From: an uncultured Clostridia bacterium
GTDB taxonomy: Bacteria > Bacillota > Clostridia > Christensenellales > Borkfalkiaceae
Direction of reading: 5' to 3'
NCBI GenBank assembly: GCA_947629725.1
Contig: CANREU010000025.1
Span: 1-13,548 of the forward strand
DNA: 13,548 bases
In this document: positions 1 through 6,885 of the stretch, piece by piece
Position numbering within the stretch: the first letter of the stretch is position 1
Layout: each line of letters begins with the position of its first letter
Translations under genes and position numbers: made by a program
Notes under the pieces: model-generated
The model's input: only the letters and a program-made list of their open reading frames with translations
The model's database searches: none
What the model was told of the DNA's origin: nothing

Positions 1-3000
1 CACGCGGCTGCGCACGTCGGAGGGGGAGGAAAAGGTGCGGAGAGCCCCGCCGTAGAACGCCGCGTTGGAGAAGGCGATGAGGGACGGGTGCCTGCTGCGG
101 TAGTGCCAAAGGAGCCGCCTTTCGGGGAGACCCGCCGCGAGGCAGTCGTCAAGGACGCTTACGGGGTCCTCCCCTCCCCGCGCGTGGAAGAAGGAGGTGG
201 GCGGGAGCTGCTTCGGGTCCCCCACGACGACCGCCGCCCTTGCGCGGGCGATCGACCCTGCCGCCTCCGCCGTCGACATCTGCGAGGCCTCGTCGAAGAT
301 GACAAGGTCGTACCCCGTCTCGGGCGGAAGATACTGCGCGACGGAGGTCGGGCTCATGAGAAGGCAGGGACGGGCGGAGGAGACGAGGCCCTGCGCGGCG
401 GAAAAGAGCCCGCGGAGCCCCGCGCTCCCCTTCCCCGCGCGGAGAAATTGGGGGGTGCTGCGGGGAAGAGCGGAGAGAAGACGGGCCCGTATCTCCCTCC
501 GCGCGAGCCCCTCGCACGAACGGGAGAGGGCGAGAAAGTTCTCCCGCGCCTCCTCTTCTGCCGCGGCCGTACAGCGGGAGAGAACGGGGTCTGAGGCGGC
601 TTTTTTGAGTTCCTCCCGCGCCGCGCTCTTTTCGAGCGCCGCAAAGGGCTGCGGGGGGTCCGTCCCCTCCTCGAGAGCGCGCGCAAAGGCGGAGAGCCCG
701 AGGAATTTCAGTTCCTCCGAGGCGGCGACAAAGGCACAGCGGGCGGGCAGAAGGTCGCTCCTTTCGGCGAGGGCATGCGCCGTCTCCGCCGTCTCCTCGG
801 GAAGGGGCCCCTCGGGAAGGTCGCCGCCCACCGCGCGGAAGAGGTCCTCCGCCGCCGTGCAGAGCCCCGCAAGGGCACGGGAGAGGGCACGGGCATGGGG
901 AGCCCCCCTCCTCCCGCCGCGCGCACAGGCGAGGTCGAAGGCGTCGGGATCGAAGGCTGGGAACACCTCCGCCGCCGCCCTGTGAAGGGCGTAGAGAGGC
1001 GCCAAAACCCTACTCCGTTCCCCGAAATTGACCTTTCCGCGCGAGGAAAAGGCGAGAGAGAGCGGGCAGGAGAGCACCCCTTCCAGCGCGGAGCGGACGT
1101 CGAGGAGGAGAGGGAGAGAAGCGTACAGTTCCTCCTCCCCCATCGGGGCGATCGCGGCGCGGGAGAGGCGCTTTAAGGCTGCGCGCACACAGCGCGCGTC
1201 CCTCTTTTCCATGAGGGCGCGCACTTCGCCCTCGTCCTCTATTTCCGCAATGCGGCGGAATTTTTCCCCGTAGACGGAGAGAAGCCCGTCGAGCTGCCTG
1301 TTCGCGCGGCGGAAGCGGACGAGCTCCTCCCCGTCGGAGGAGAGGGCGGGCGTCTCTATGAGAAGTTCCGAGAGGCGTTTGAGGGCGGAGAGCTTCTCCT
1401 TCCCGAGGGGGACGGCGCTCTGCCCGTATTCGGCGAGAAAGAGGGAGAAGATCCCCTTGAAGTGGCGGACTTCGGCGAGCGCGACCTCCGCCGCGGCGAG
1501 CGCCCCGTCCCTTGCCTCCGCAGACCATGAAGAGAGGCGGACGGCGCGGAAGCGGGGTTCGGCAAGCCCGCCCGCCCTTGCGGCCGCGACGGCGCGGGAG
1601 AGCGCCTCCCTGCACCGCGCGAGCTTTTCCTCCGTAAGAGGGCCCGTCTCGATGGGAAGATCGGGGGCGCCGCGGTGGCGCAAGAGAGCGAGCACGCAGC
1701 CGCCGAGCGTGCCGAAGGCGGAGGGGGTGCGCATGGCAAAGGCGGGGGCGTCCGCCTCCCTTTCAAGGGTCTTCAGCTCCCCCATGCGAGCGGAAAACTC
1801 CGCAGGGGGCTCCTCTCTCGGGAGGGAGAGGGTCGCGGCGATCTGCTCCGCCGCCCCCTTTTCGTCCCCCGAGGAGTGCAGAAGGAGAACGAAATCGCCC
1901 AGTCCCGCCCCCTCGAGCCTCTTTTTCACCACCTCCACCGCCGCCCGCTTTTCGGCGACGAAGAGCACCTTCTTCCCCGAAGAAACGGCGTTTGCGATCA
2001 TGTTCGCGATGGTCTGGCTCTTGCCCGTCCCGGGAGGGCCGTGCAGCACGAAACTCCCCCCTCCCGCGGAGAGGGCGACAGCCTCGTATTGCGAGCCGTC
2101 GCAGGGGAGGACGGTCGTGGGCGGCTCCCCTTTTTCGGCGGGGAAGTTCCCGCACTCCCCCCGCATGAGCGCGGAAAAGAGGGGGTGGGATAAAAAGCGC
2201 TCTCTATTCTGCTTGAGGTCGTTCCATAAAAGATAGTTACGGAAGGAGAACGCGGCGAGCGCGGCTCCCTCCTCCACCTCCCACCCCTTCGTCTCCGCCG
2301 TCTCCGCGCGCAGACGGGCGAGGGCGGCGCGTACCCCATTCTCTTTCACCGTTTCGGGAAAGGGGACCCCTCCGTGCTCCCGTTTCAGATACTCGAAGAG
2401 GGTCGCATTGGAGAAGAGCTCCCCCGCCGAGAGGGTATATTCCCCGTTCGCCGCGGGGGTGAGACGGGCGGGAGCGAGGAGGACGGGTGCGCGCACCGTC
2501 TTTCCGCCCGCGCGGTAGCGCAGAAAGCCGAGCGCGAGGAAGAGAACGCCCGCCCCCGTCTCCGAGACCGCCTCACGGTCCCGCCGCGCGAGCCGCTTGA
2601 TGAGGGTCTTCGTCTCCTCCCCGCGGGCGCGGACGATCCCCCTCTTCCGCTCGAGGCGGATGAGTTCCCGCTTCTGCTCCGTGAGGGGGGAAATATTCCT
2701 CTCCTCCTTCACTTTCAGTCCCGAAAGGAGGGCGGAGTAGAGCTCGTCCTCCCCCGCGCAGACGAGGGAAAGAGCCTGCTTTCCCGTAAAATTCAGGAGG
2801 GGGTTGCGGGAAGTGAGGTCGAGGAGCTCCCTCTCCCACTTGTGCGCGCTCCCCTCCCCCGTCTCACAGAGGGAGACGGCGGGCGCGGGCGGCTCCTCGG
2901 GGGAGACGTCCTTCCCCTCCAAGAGGCGGTAGCCGCTCTCCGTGCGCTCCCGGAGGGGGCAGGGCGGGATCCCCTCCGCGCGGCAGCGGCGGATGTCGGC

Positions 3001-3888
3001 AAAGCGGTCGTAGTCCCCCGCCGAGAGCCTCTCGCGGAAGCGCTCCCGCGAGGGGGGAAGGGCTGCGGCGCGCCCCTTGAAGAGGTCCTCCGCCTCAAAC
3101 AGGATGAGTTCCTCCGCCCCCTCGGAGAGGTATTTGTGCACCGTCTCACAGTCGTCGGTCACCGCCTCGAGAAAGCAGCTCTCGTGCAGCCACGCCCCGA
3201 CGCCGACTTTTTTCCCGAGGGCGACGACGGGGTTGAGCCCCGCCCGCTCCATGCAGGAGGCGGCAAGAAGGGCAAGGCGGAAGGCGGTCGTCTTCCCGCG
3301 CTCCCCGCCGAGGGAGGCGCGGCGGAAAGGGGCGGGCACCGTTTCCTCCGCATACTTGCCTTTGAGGGCCGCAAAGATCGCGGCGATCTGCCCGCGCACC
3401 CCGTCCTCGTCTCCCCTATAACCCGTAAAATCGCACCCCATTCCCCACTTTTTGAGAAATTTACGTCCCTCGGCGAGCGCCTCGGCGCACAGCGGATGGA
3501 AGGGGCGGACAAAGGACGCGAGGAGGGCGGGGTCCCCCTCCTCGGCAAACACGTCGAAGGGAAGGGCGGTACATTCCGCCTCCGCGCGGCAAACGGTCCG
3601 CCCGTTTTCCGTAAGCGCCGCCTCGATCTTACAGCGGCGAAGTTCGTCGTTTTCGGCGAGGAAGAGCGGGGAGAAGAGCACGGCGCTCTTTTCCGCCTCG
3701 CTCTGCGGCGGAAGGACGGCGTCCTCCTCCCACGGTACGCAGAGCCCCTCCGCGCAGGTGACGCGCACCCGCACGGCCCGCTCCCGCAAACCCAAATTTT
3801 TCACCCGAAGGGAGATGGGGCGGGCGCGGTCGGCATAGCAGGCGAGCTTGGGCGCGCAAAGCTCGCAGCACAGTTCTTTTTTTCGCAT
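1..3888 (-). CDS. Giant superfamily 1 DNA/RNA helicase, DUF4011 type (3' end outside window)
   Basis: The ATG at 3888 follows a strong GGAGGAGGG ribosome site, and the frame stays open for 1296 codons to the left edge with no stop. Residues 1-110 look like a beta-rich N-terminal domain. Residues about 150-260 match the transglutaminase-like segment of this family (AGLNPVVAL, then GVGAWLHESCF). The DUF4011 signature LLDLTSRNPLLNF is at 355-367. Helicase motifs follow: Walker A GPPGTGKSQT at 617-626, motif Ia FVAEKRAA soon after, Walker B IFDEASQ around 1199, motif III GDPKQLPP at 1223-1230, and WHYRSRH at 1261-1267. A helical, Ala/Glu/Arg-rich stretch of over 500 residues separates Ia from II. 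Known relatives are 1500-2000 residues long, often with a C-terminal nuclease-like domain, which cannot be seen here. Substrate and role are unknown; repair or defence are only possibilities. The gene sits alone behind the yraN terminator, and its base composition matches its neighbours. Confidence 0.9.
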   Translation of the reverse strand, partial: MRKKELCCELCAPKLACYADRARPISLRVKNLGLRERAVRVRVTCAEGLCVPWEEDAVLPPQSEAEKSAVLFSPLFLAENDELRRCKIEAALTENGRTVCRAEAECTALPFDVFAEEGDPALLASFVRPFHPLCAEALAEGRKFLKKWGMGCDFTGYRGDEDGVRGQIAAIFAALKGKYAEETVPAPFRRASLGGERGKTTAFRLALLAASCMERAGLNPVVALGKKVGVGAWLHESCFLEAVTDDCETVHKYLSEGAEELILFEAEDLFKGRAAALPPSRERFRERLSAGDYDRFADIRRCRAEGIPPCPLRERTESGYRLLEGKDVSPEEPPAPAVSLCETGEGSAHKWERELLDLTSRNPLLNFTGKQALSLVCAGEDELYSALLSGLKVKEERNISPLTEQKRELIRLERKRGIVRARGEETKTLIKRLARRDREAVSETGAGVLFLALGFLRYRAGGKTVRAPVLLAPARLTPAANGEYTLSAGELFSNATLFEYLKREHGGVPFPETVKENGVRAALARLRAETAETKGWEVEEGAALAAFSFRNYLLWNDLKQNRERFLSHPLFSALMRGECGNFPAEKGEPPTTVLPCDGSQYEAVALSAGGGSFVLHGPPGTGKSQTIANMIANAVSSGKKVLFVAEKRAAVEVVKKRLEGAGLGDFVLLLHSSGDEKGAAEQIAATLSLPREEPPAEFSARMGELKTLEREADAPAFAMRTPSAFGTLGGCVLALLRHRGAPDLPIETGPLTEEKLARCREALSRAVAAARAGGLAEPRFRAVRLSSWSAEARDGALAAAEVALAEVRHFKGIFSLFLAEYGQSAVPLGKEKLSALKRLSELLIETPALSSDGEELVRFRRANRQLDGLLSVYGEKFRRIAEIEDEGEVRALMEKRDARCVRAALKRLSRAAIAPMGEEELYASLPLLLDVRSALEGVLSCPLSLAFSSRGKVNFGERSRVLAPLYALHRAAAEVFPAFDPDAFDLACARGGRRGAPHARALSRALAGLCTAAEDLFRAVGGDLPEGPLPEETAETAHALAERSDLLPARCAFVAASEELKFLGLSAFARALEEGTDPPQPFAALEKSAAREELKKAASDPVLSRCTAAAEEEARENFLALSRSCEGLARREIRARLLSALPRSTPQFLRAGKGSAGLRGLFSAAQGLVSSARPCLLMSPTSVAQYLPPETGYDLVIFDEASQMSTAEAAGSIARARAAVVVGDPKQLPPTSFFHARGGEDPVSVLDDCLAAGLPERRLLWHYRSRHPSLIAFSNAAFYGGALRTFSSPSDVRSRV

Positions 3889-3940
3889 GGAGATCCCTCC
3901 TCCCGCACATGGCGCGGGGATAGGAGTATTCCCCTTCCTC

Positions 3941-3982
3941 GAAAAGAATAATCAAAGAGCCGCCCGCGGCTGCGGACGGCTC
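3941..3982 (-). terminator. Rho-independent terminator of the rbgA-rnhB-yraN operon
   Basis: On the minus strand an 11-bp stem (arms 3972-3982 and 3957-3967, one G-T pair) closes a 4-base loop. It is followed by a T-rich run reading TTTGATTATTCTTTT. The stem begins inside the yraN stop codon, so the terminator overlaps the coding end. It separates this operon from the helicase gene 50 bases further on. Confidence 0.85.
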
Positions 3983-4343
3983 ATACGAACGCGTTTTCGA
4001 TGTAATCGATCTCCCCCTCCCACACGGAGGCGACGTCGTACCGCACGGGCGGCTCGCGCCGAAGGATCGAACAATAGTAGCGCGCCATGTTTCGGTAGCG
4101 CTCCTGCTTTGCGCGGGTCACCGCCTCGGCGGGATAGCCGAAAATATCGCTCTCGCGCGCCTTCACCTCCACGAAACAAAGGTAGCCGTCGCGGCTCTCC
4201 GCCACGATGTCCGCCTCCCCGAAGGGGGTCTTGAAGTTGCGCTTTAAGACCTTGTATCCCCGTTTCTTGAGGTATTTGCACACCTGCCCTTCAGCGTTTC
4301 TTCCCAAGATCTTTTTATGAAGGTCTTGCGGTGAATTCTGCAT
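3981..4343 (-). CDS. yraN: YraN/UPF0102 family nuclease-like protein
   Basis: This is a 120-residue protein of the UPF0102 family, a small PD-(D/E)xK nuclease-like fold whose physiological role is not settled. The family core is clear: KKRGYKVLKRNFKTPFGEAD at residues 26-45, with E43 and D45, then FVEVKAR with E59 and K61 giving the ExK half of the active-site pattern. The C-terminal helix AVTRAKQERYRNMARYY follows. The ATG at 4343 has GGGAGGTG just upstream and places the conserved core at the usual distance. It overlaps the end of rnhB by 100 bases in another frame. A TTG at 4307 is a possible later start but would still overlap by 64 bases. Association with rnhB is common in Firmicutes. 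It is the last gene of the operon, and its stop codon lies within the terminator stem. Confidence 0.9.
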   Translation of the reverse strand: MQNSPQDLHKKILGRNAEGQVCKYLKKRGYKVLKRNFKTPFGEADIVAESRDGYLCFVEVKARESDIFGYPAEAVTRAKQERYRNMARYYCSILRREPPVRYDVASVWEGEIDYIENAFV

Positions 4344-4903
4344 ATTCCCACCTCCCCGATCGCACGGATGTGCTCCGCCGTGCCGTACCCCGCATTGCGC
4401 TCGAATCCGTATGCGGGAAACTCCTCCGCGTACTGTTTCATGAGCCCGTCGCGGTAGACTTTGGCGAGGATGCTCGCCGCGCCGATGGAACAGACGAGGG
4501 CGTCCCCCTTCACGATGCTCCTTTGCGGGATCGCGATGTCGAGGGTCATGTTGCCGTCCGTGAGCACGAGGTCGGGCATTACGGAGAGCCCCTCCACTGC
4601 CCGTTTCATGCCGAGACGGGTCGCCTGCAGGATGTTGATCTCGTCGATGACGTCCTCCCCCACCTCTGCGATCGAATAGGCGCGGGCAACTTCCTTGATC
4701 TTCTCCGCGAGGTATTCCCTCTTCTTTGCGGAGAGCTTCTTGCTGTCGTCGATGCCCAAAATGCGCTTTTCCTCCTCGAGGGGGAGGATGACGGCGGCGC
4801 AGACGACGGGCCCCGCGAGAGGCCCCCGCCCCACTTCGTCCACCCCCGCAACGGCAAGATAGCCGCGCATAAGGCACTCTCTTTCGTAAGTCAGTTCGTC
4901 CAT
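4244..4903 (-). CDS. rnhB: Ribonuclease HII
   Basis: RNase HII cleaves the RNA strand of RNA-DNA hybrids and nicks DNA at single embedded ribonucleotides. The 219-residue protein has all four expected catalytic acids: D22 and E23 in GVDEVGRGPLAGPV, D116 in LTDGN, and D134 in VKGD. It also has the DDSKKLS motif (52-58), GAASILAKVYRD, and GYGTAEH near the C-terminus. I chose the ATG at 4903 because it shares one base with the preceding stop codon (TGATG) and has GAGGTGG eight bases upstream. A GTG at 4915 would add four residues. Translational coupling to the upstream unknown gene is therefore likely. The last 20 or so residues, past the family core, come from the unusually long overlap with yraN. 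Confidence 0.95.
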   Translation of the reverse strand: MDELTYERECLMRGYLAVAGVDEVGRGPLAGPVVCAAVILPLEEEKRILGIDDSKKLSAKKREYLAEKIKEVARAYSIAEVGEDVIDEINILQATRLGMKRAVEGLSVMPDLVLTDGNMTLDIAIPQRSIVKGDALVCSIGAASILAKVYRDGLMKQYAEEFPAYGFERNAGYGTAEHIRAIGEVGICRIHRKTFIKRSWEETLKGRCANTSRNGDTRS

Positions 4904-5337
4904 CAGTCGTTCCACCTCTCCGCCACGGTGAGGGAAAGGAGAATGAGAAGTTCCTCCTCCGTCTCCGCGTCGACCGTCGTCGTCTTCCCCTCTTCGGCGT
5001 ATGCCGCGGCGGCCCCGTTTTCGAGGAGGACGGTCCTGTTCCCCTCCCGCACGGCGGTGCGCCCGTCCGTAAATTCATAGACGCCGTCCGCCCGTACCGT
5101 CGCGCCGAACGTCCTCCCGCCGCACTCGAATTTCCACGCGGGATCCCCGGGGAAGGTGCTCTTTTTTACGACCCCCGCGAGGGACCCGTTCTCCCGCCGG
5201 AGGGTGTATTTCCGCATGAGCGCGGGCCGGTTGTAAAGATTGTATGCACGGGAACCTGTCTCCGTGTACACCTCGATCTTATTGGAAAGGTTGCTCCCGA
5301 GTTCTGCCCAGAAGCTGCTCGTTATGATATATCTCAT
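4903..5337 (-). CDS. Unknown 144-residue protein, possibly tubby/LURP-one-like
   Basis: I do not recognise this gene with certainty. The ATG at 5337 overlaps the rbgA stop codon as ATGA, and the stop shares a base with the rnhB start, so the gene is tightly built into the operon. The frame is open further upstream to 5481, but that part lies inside rbgA and reads as arginine-rich out-of-frame sequence. The protein is soluble and beta-rich: it begins MRYIITSSFWAELGSNLSNK, alternates short strands and turns (YTLRRENGSLAGVVKK, WKFECGGRTFGATV), and ends in a hydrophobic helix EELLILLSLTVAERW. That order of repeated beta strands around a final central helix resembles the LURP-one/tubby C-terminal fold of proteins such as Bacillus YxjI. 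This is my inference from pattern, not a match I could compute. There is no signal peptide or membrane segment. Confidence 0.8.
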   Translation of the reverse strand: MRYIITSSFWAELGSNLSNKIEVYTETGSRAYNLYNRPALMRKYTLRRENGSLAGVVKKSTFPGDPAWKFECGGRTFGATVRADGVYEFTDGRTAVREGNRTVLLENGAAAAYAEEGKTTTVDAETEEELLILLSLTVAERWND

Positions 5338-6182
5338 AGGAGTCCCGCCTCGCGAAGGTCCTCTTCGCCGTCCAAACACACCCGCCCGAGCTTGCCCTTG
5401 CGGAGATCGTCGAGGAGCGCCCGCTCCCCGCGCTCGTAGTCGTATTCGCCGCCGCGGAGGATAAATCCCCGCTTTTTGCACACCTGCCCCAGCATTTCGG
5501 CGGGCTCGCCCCCCCCGATCCCATACCGCTCCGCAAGCGCCGCGGGATATTTTGCGGCGAGCTCTTCAAGGAGACAGAGGGCGATCTCGTCGAGGGCGAG
5601 GATGTCGTCGTTCAAACAGCCGAGATAGGCGAGACGGCGGGCGAAGACTTGGTTTTCGCAGGAGGGCGGCATGACGCCGGGGCTGTCGAGCAGGTCGAAC
5701 CCGCCGCACTTCACCCACTGCTGCCCGCGCGTGACCCCCGCTTTGTCGCCGACATTTGCCTTTTTCTGCCCCGCGAGGAGGTTGATAACGGTGCTCTTGC
5801 CCGTGTTCGGGATGCCGCTCACAAGAAACCGTACCGCGCGCTTTGTCCCCTTCTCCCCCAAACGGGCGATGCGCTCGGAGGCGACCTTTTCCATCGCGGC
5901 GCGCAGGGGCCGTGCGGAGGAGGGCGACGTTGCGGAGAGCGCGACGGCGTATTTCCCGCTCTCCTTCCACTTTTTGGAGAGGGCCCCGTCTGCAAGGTCG
6001 GACTTATTGAGGATGAAGAGGACGGGCTTGCGCCCCGCGATCTCCTCGAGACGGGGATTATAGGTGGACGCGGGCGCGCGCGCATCGAGCACGAATGCGA
6101 CCGCATCGCACAAATCGAGATTTTTTTCCATTTCGCGCACGGCCTTTGCCATGTGCCCCGGATACCATTGGATAAGTTTCAT
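5334..6182 (-). CDS. rbgA: Ribosome biogenesis GTPase RbgA (YlqF)
   Basis: This circularly permuted GTPase acts late in assembly of the 50S ribosomal subunit. The 282-residue protein matches the family length and motif order: IQWYPGHMAKA at 4-14 with the conserved His10, G4 NKSD at 59-62, G5 SA at 83-84, G1 GIPNTGKST at 123-131, G2 around GVTRGQQW at 149-156, and G3 DSPG at 166-169. A C-terminal helical domain follows (KYPAALAERYGI, RGGEYDYERGERALLDDLR), which contacts the ribosome in known members. It is first in the operon with an unknown gene, rnhB and yraN. The ATG at 6182 is the only start that keeps the WYPGHM motif, but there is no Shine-Dalgarno sequence before it. In many Firmicutes rplS precedes this gene; here a long repeat-rich spacer does. 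Confidence 0.95.
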   Translation of the reverse strand: MKLIQWYPGHMAKAVREMEKNLDLCDAVAFVLDARAPASTYNPRLEEIAGRKPVLFILNKSDLADGALSKKWKESGKYAVALSATSPSSARPLRAAMEKVASERIARLGEKGTKRAVRFLVSGIPNTGKSTVINLLAGQKKANVGDKAGVTRGQQWVKCGGFDLLDSPGVMPPSCENQVFARRLAYLGCLNDDILALDEIALCLLEELAAKYPAALAERYGIGGGEPAEMLGQVCKKRGFILRGGEYDYERGERALLDDLRKGKLGRVCLDGEEDLREAGLL

Positions 6183-6194
6183 AATAACAAATTG

Positions 6195-6294
6195 TTTCGC
6201 CCAAAATCTTTTTCTCTCTCATGCCCTCCCCCTGCGTCAGGGGGAGGGGTAGGGGTGAGGGTCCGCCCCTATCCTTTCGCGCAAAATCTTTTCC
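6195..6294. repeat. Direct repeat flanking a GC-rich hairpin in the rbgA leader
   Basis: TTTCGCCCAAAATCTTTTTC at 6195-6214 recurs as TTTCGCGCAAAATCTTTTCC at 6275-6294, matching 18 of 20 bases. Between them is a perfect 11-bp stem (6224-6234 with 6238-6248) on a CGT loop. The layout could be an insertion with duplicated flanks or a duplicated leader segment. It has no T run on either side that would make it a classical terminator. Confidence 0.7.
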
Positions 6295-6334
6295 GCGAGG
6301 AAAGTTGCTCCTATGGGAAACGAATTTGGCCTGT

Positions 6335-6411
6335 CCTCATCCCGAACGGAGCATAAGCGGAGTGAGTGGATCTTAAGATACGCTCGGCTCCTACGGAGCC
6401 TCGGTATGAGG
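6335..6411 (+). repeat. Dispersed palindromic element, copy 1 (77 bp)
   Basis: The element begins CCTCATCCCGAACGGAGC and ends GGAGCCTCGGTATGAGG, giving imperfect terminal inverted repeats of 11 bp with one mismatch. Inner palindromes are ATCTTAAGAT and GGCTCCTACGGAGCC. A second copy lies in inverted orientation at 12157-12241. The small size, terminal palindrome and lack of coding capacity fit a REP- or MITE-like intergenic element mobilised in trans, which is an inference. Confidence 0.8.
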
Positions 6412-6633
6412 AGGTAGAGACCCTTGCCGCAGAGAAGGCCCTACCCTTCCTTCGGAAGGGGAGGGTGGCACGGCGTAGCCGTGATGGATGGGGATGGGGT
6501 GCGATGGTCGACAATCCCCACCACCCCCGCAAGCGGCGGAGCCTCAGCACAAGGCACGCCTACGGCGCCCTTTGGAAAAGGGTAGGCCTATCGCCATTCG
6601 CAGCTGCACCATTGCCCTCGACCCCCCGACCAC

Positions 6634-6733
6634 GTCATCCCGAGCCGCCGTACCGCCCGCATTGCGGGCGGTGCGGCGTGTCGAGGGATCTCCTTGCGAA
6701 AGAGCGAGATTCCTCACGTCCGTTCGGAATGAC
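6634..6733. repeat. Nested palindromic element (100 bp)
   Basis: The ends GTCATCCCGA (6634-6643) and TCGGAATGAC (6724-6733) are complementary at 9 of 10 positions. Inside are a 15-bp stem with one mismatch (6646-6660 with 6664-6678, loop ATT) and a second stem GAGGGATCTC/GAGATTCCTC (6683-6692 with 6706-6715). Sequences of the form TCATTCCGA...GAATCTC are familiar to me from intergenic DNA of many bacteria. I cannot assign a mechanism. Confidence 0.75.
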
Positions 6734-6783
6734 AAGGGGTGTGCCAAACCGCAATACCACACCCCCTCAGTCACTTCGTGACA

Positions 6784-6850
6784 GCTCCCCCTCAAGGGGG
6801 CGCCGAGAAGCGGGACGGGACGGCTCCCCCTCAAAGGGGGTGCCGAGAAA
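6784..6850. repeat. Two tandem CT-rich hairpin units after trmD
   Basis: GCTCCCCCTCAAGGGGGCGC begins a 39-base unit at 6784-6822, and a second, slightly diverged unit starts at 6823. Each contains a CCCCCTC(A)AAGGGGG hairpin followed by a G-C-C-G-A-G-A-A tail. Bases 6786-6810 recur exactly, inverted, at 8901-8925 in the spacer before tmk. Confidence 0.75.
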
Positions 6851-6885
6851 GGGCGGCGCGCCACAAAGAGCGCGCGAAAGCGGGA

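Larger units (their letters stand above)
6183..6885. other. 700-bp spacer between trmD and rbgA made of short repeats
   Basis: I see no gene here on either strand. From left to right it holds the rbgA leader with a 20-base direct repeat around a GC hairpin, a 77-bp palindromic element, a run of short hairpins such as CCTTCCTTCGGAAGGGG (about 6447-6463), a 26-base motif at 6545-6570 that recurs imperfectly at 9079-9104, a 100-bp nested palindrome, CAGTCACTTCGTGACAG near 6768-6784, and two tandem CT-rich hairpin units. Next to the trmD stop, a weak stem GCGCGC/GCGCGC (6856-6875) has no good T run, so I do not call a terminator. No promoter for rbgA stands out. Confidence 0.75.

Noticed and set aside
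3283..3309. A second P-loop in the helicase (GGERGKTT, residues 194-201)
   Set aside because: The Gly expected five residues before GKT is Leu, and the site aligns with the transglutaminase-like segment rather than a nucleotide-binding fold.
2374..3951. A 525-codon open frame on the plus strand opposite the helicase gene
   Set aside because: It is a low-complexity mirror of a GC-rich gene. It has no recognisable domain or ribosome site, and the minus strand carries clear helicase motifs in one uninterrupted frame.
3889..3956. Promoter for the helicase gene (TTGATT near 3950, AATACT near 3927)
   Set aside because: The spacing is about 19 bases and both hexamers are weak, so I could not support it over chance.
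3981..5078. YraN as a 365-residue fusion with a long N-terminal extension
   Set aside because: The extension lies in an out-of-frame reading of rnhB and the unknown gene and is arginine-rich nonsense. The ATG at 4343 with its own ribosome site gives the normal family length.
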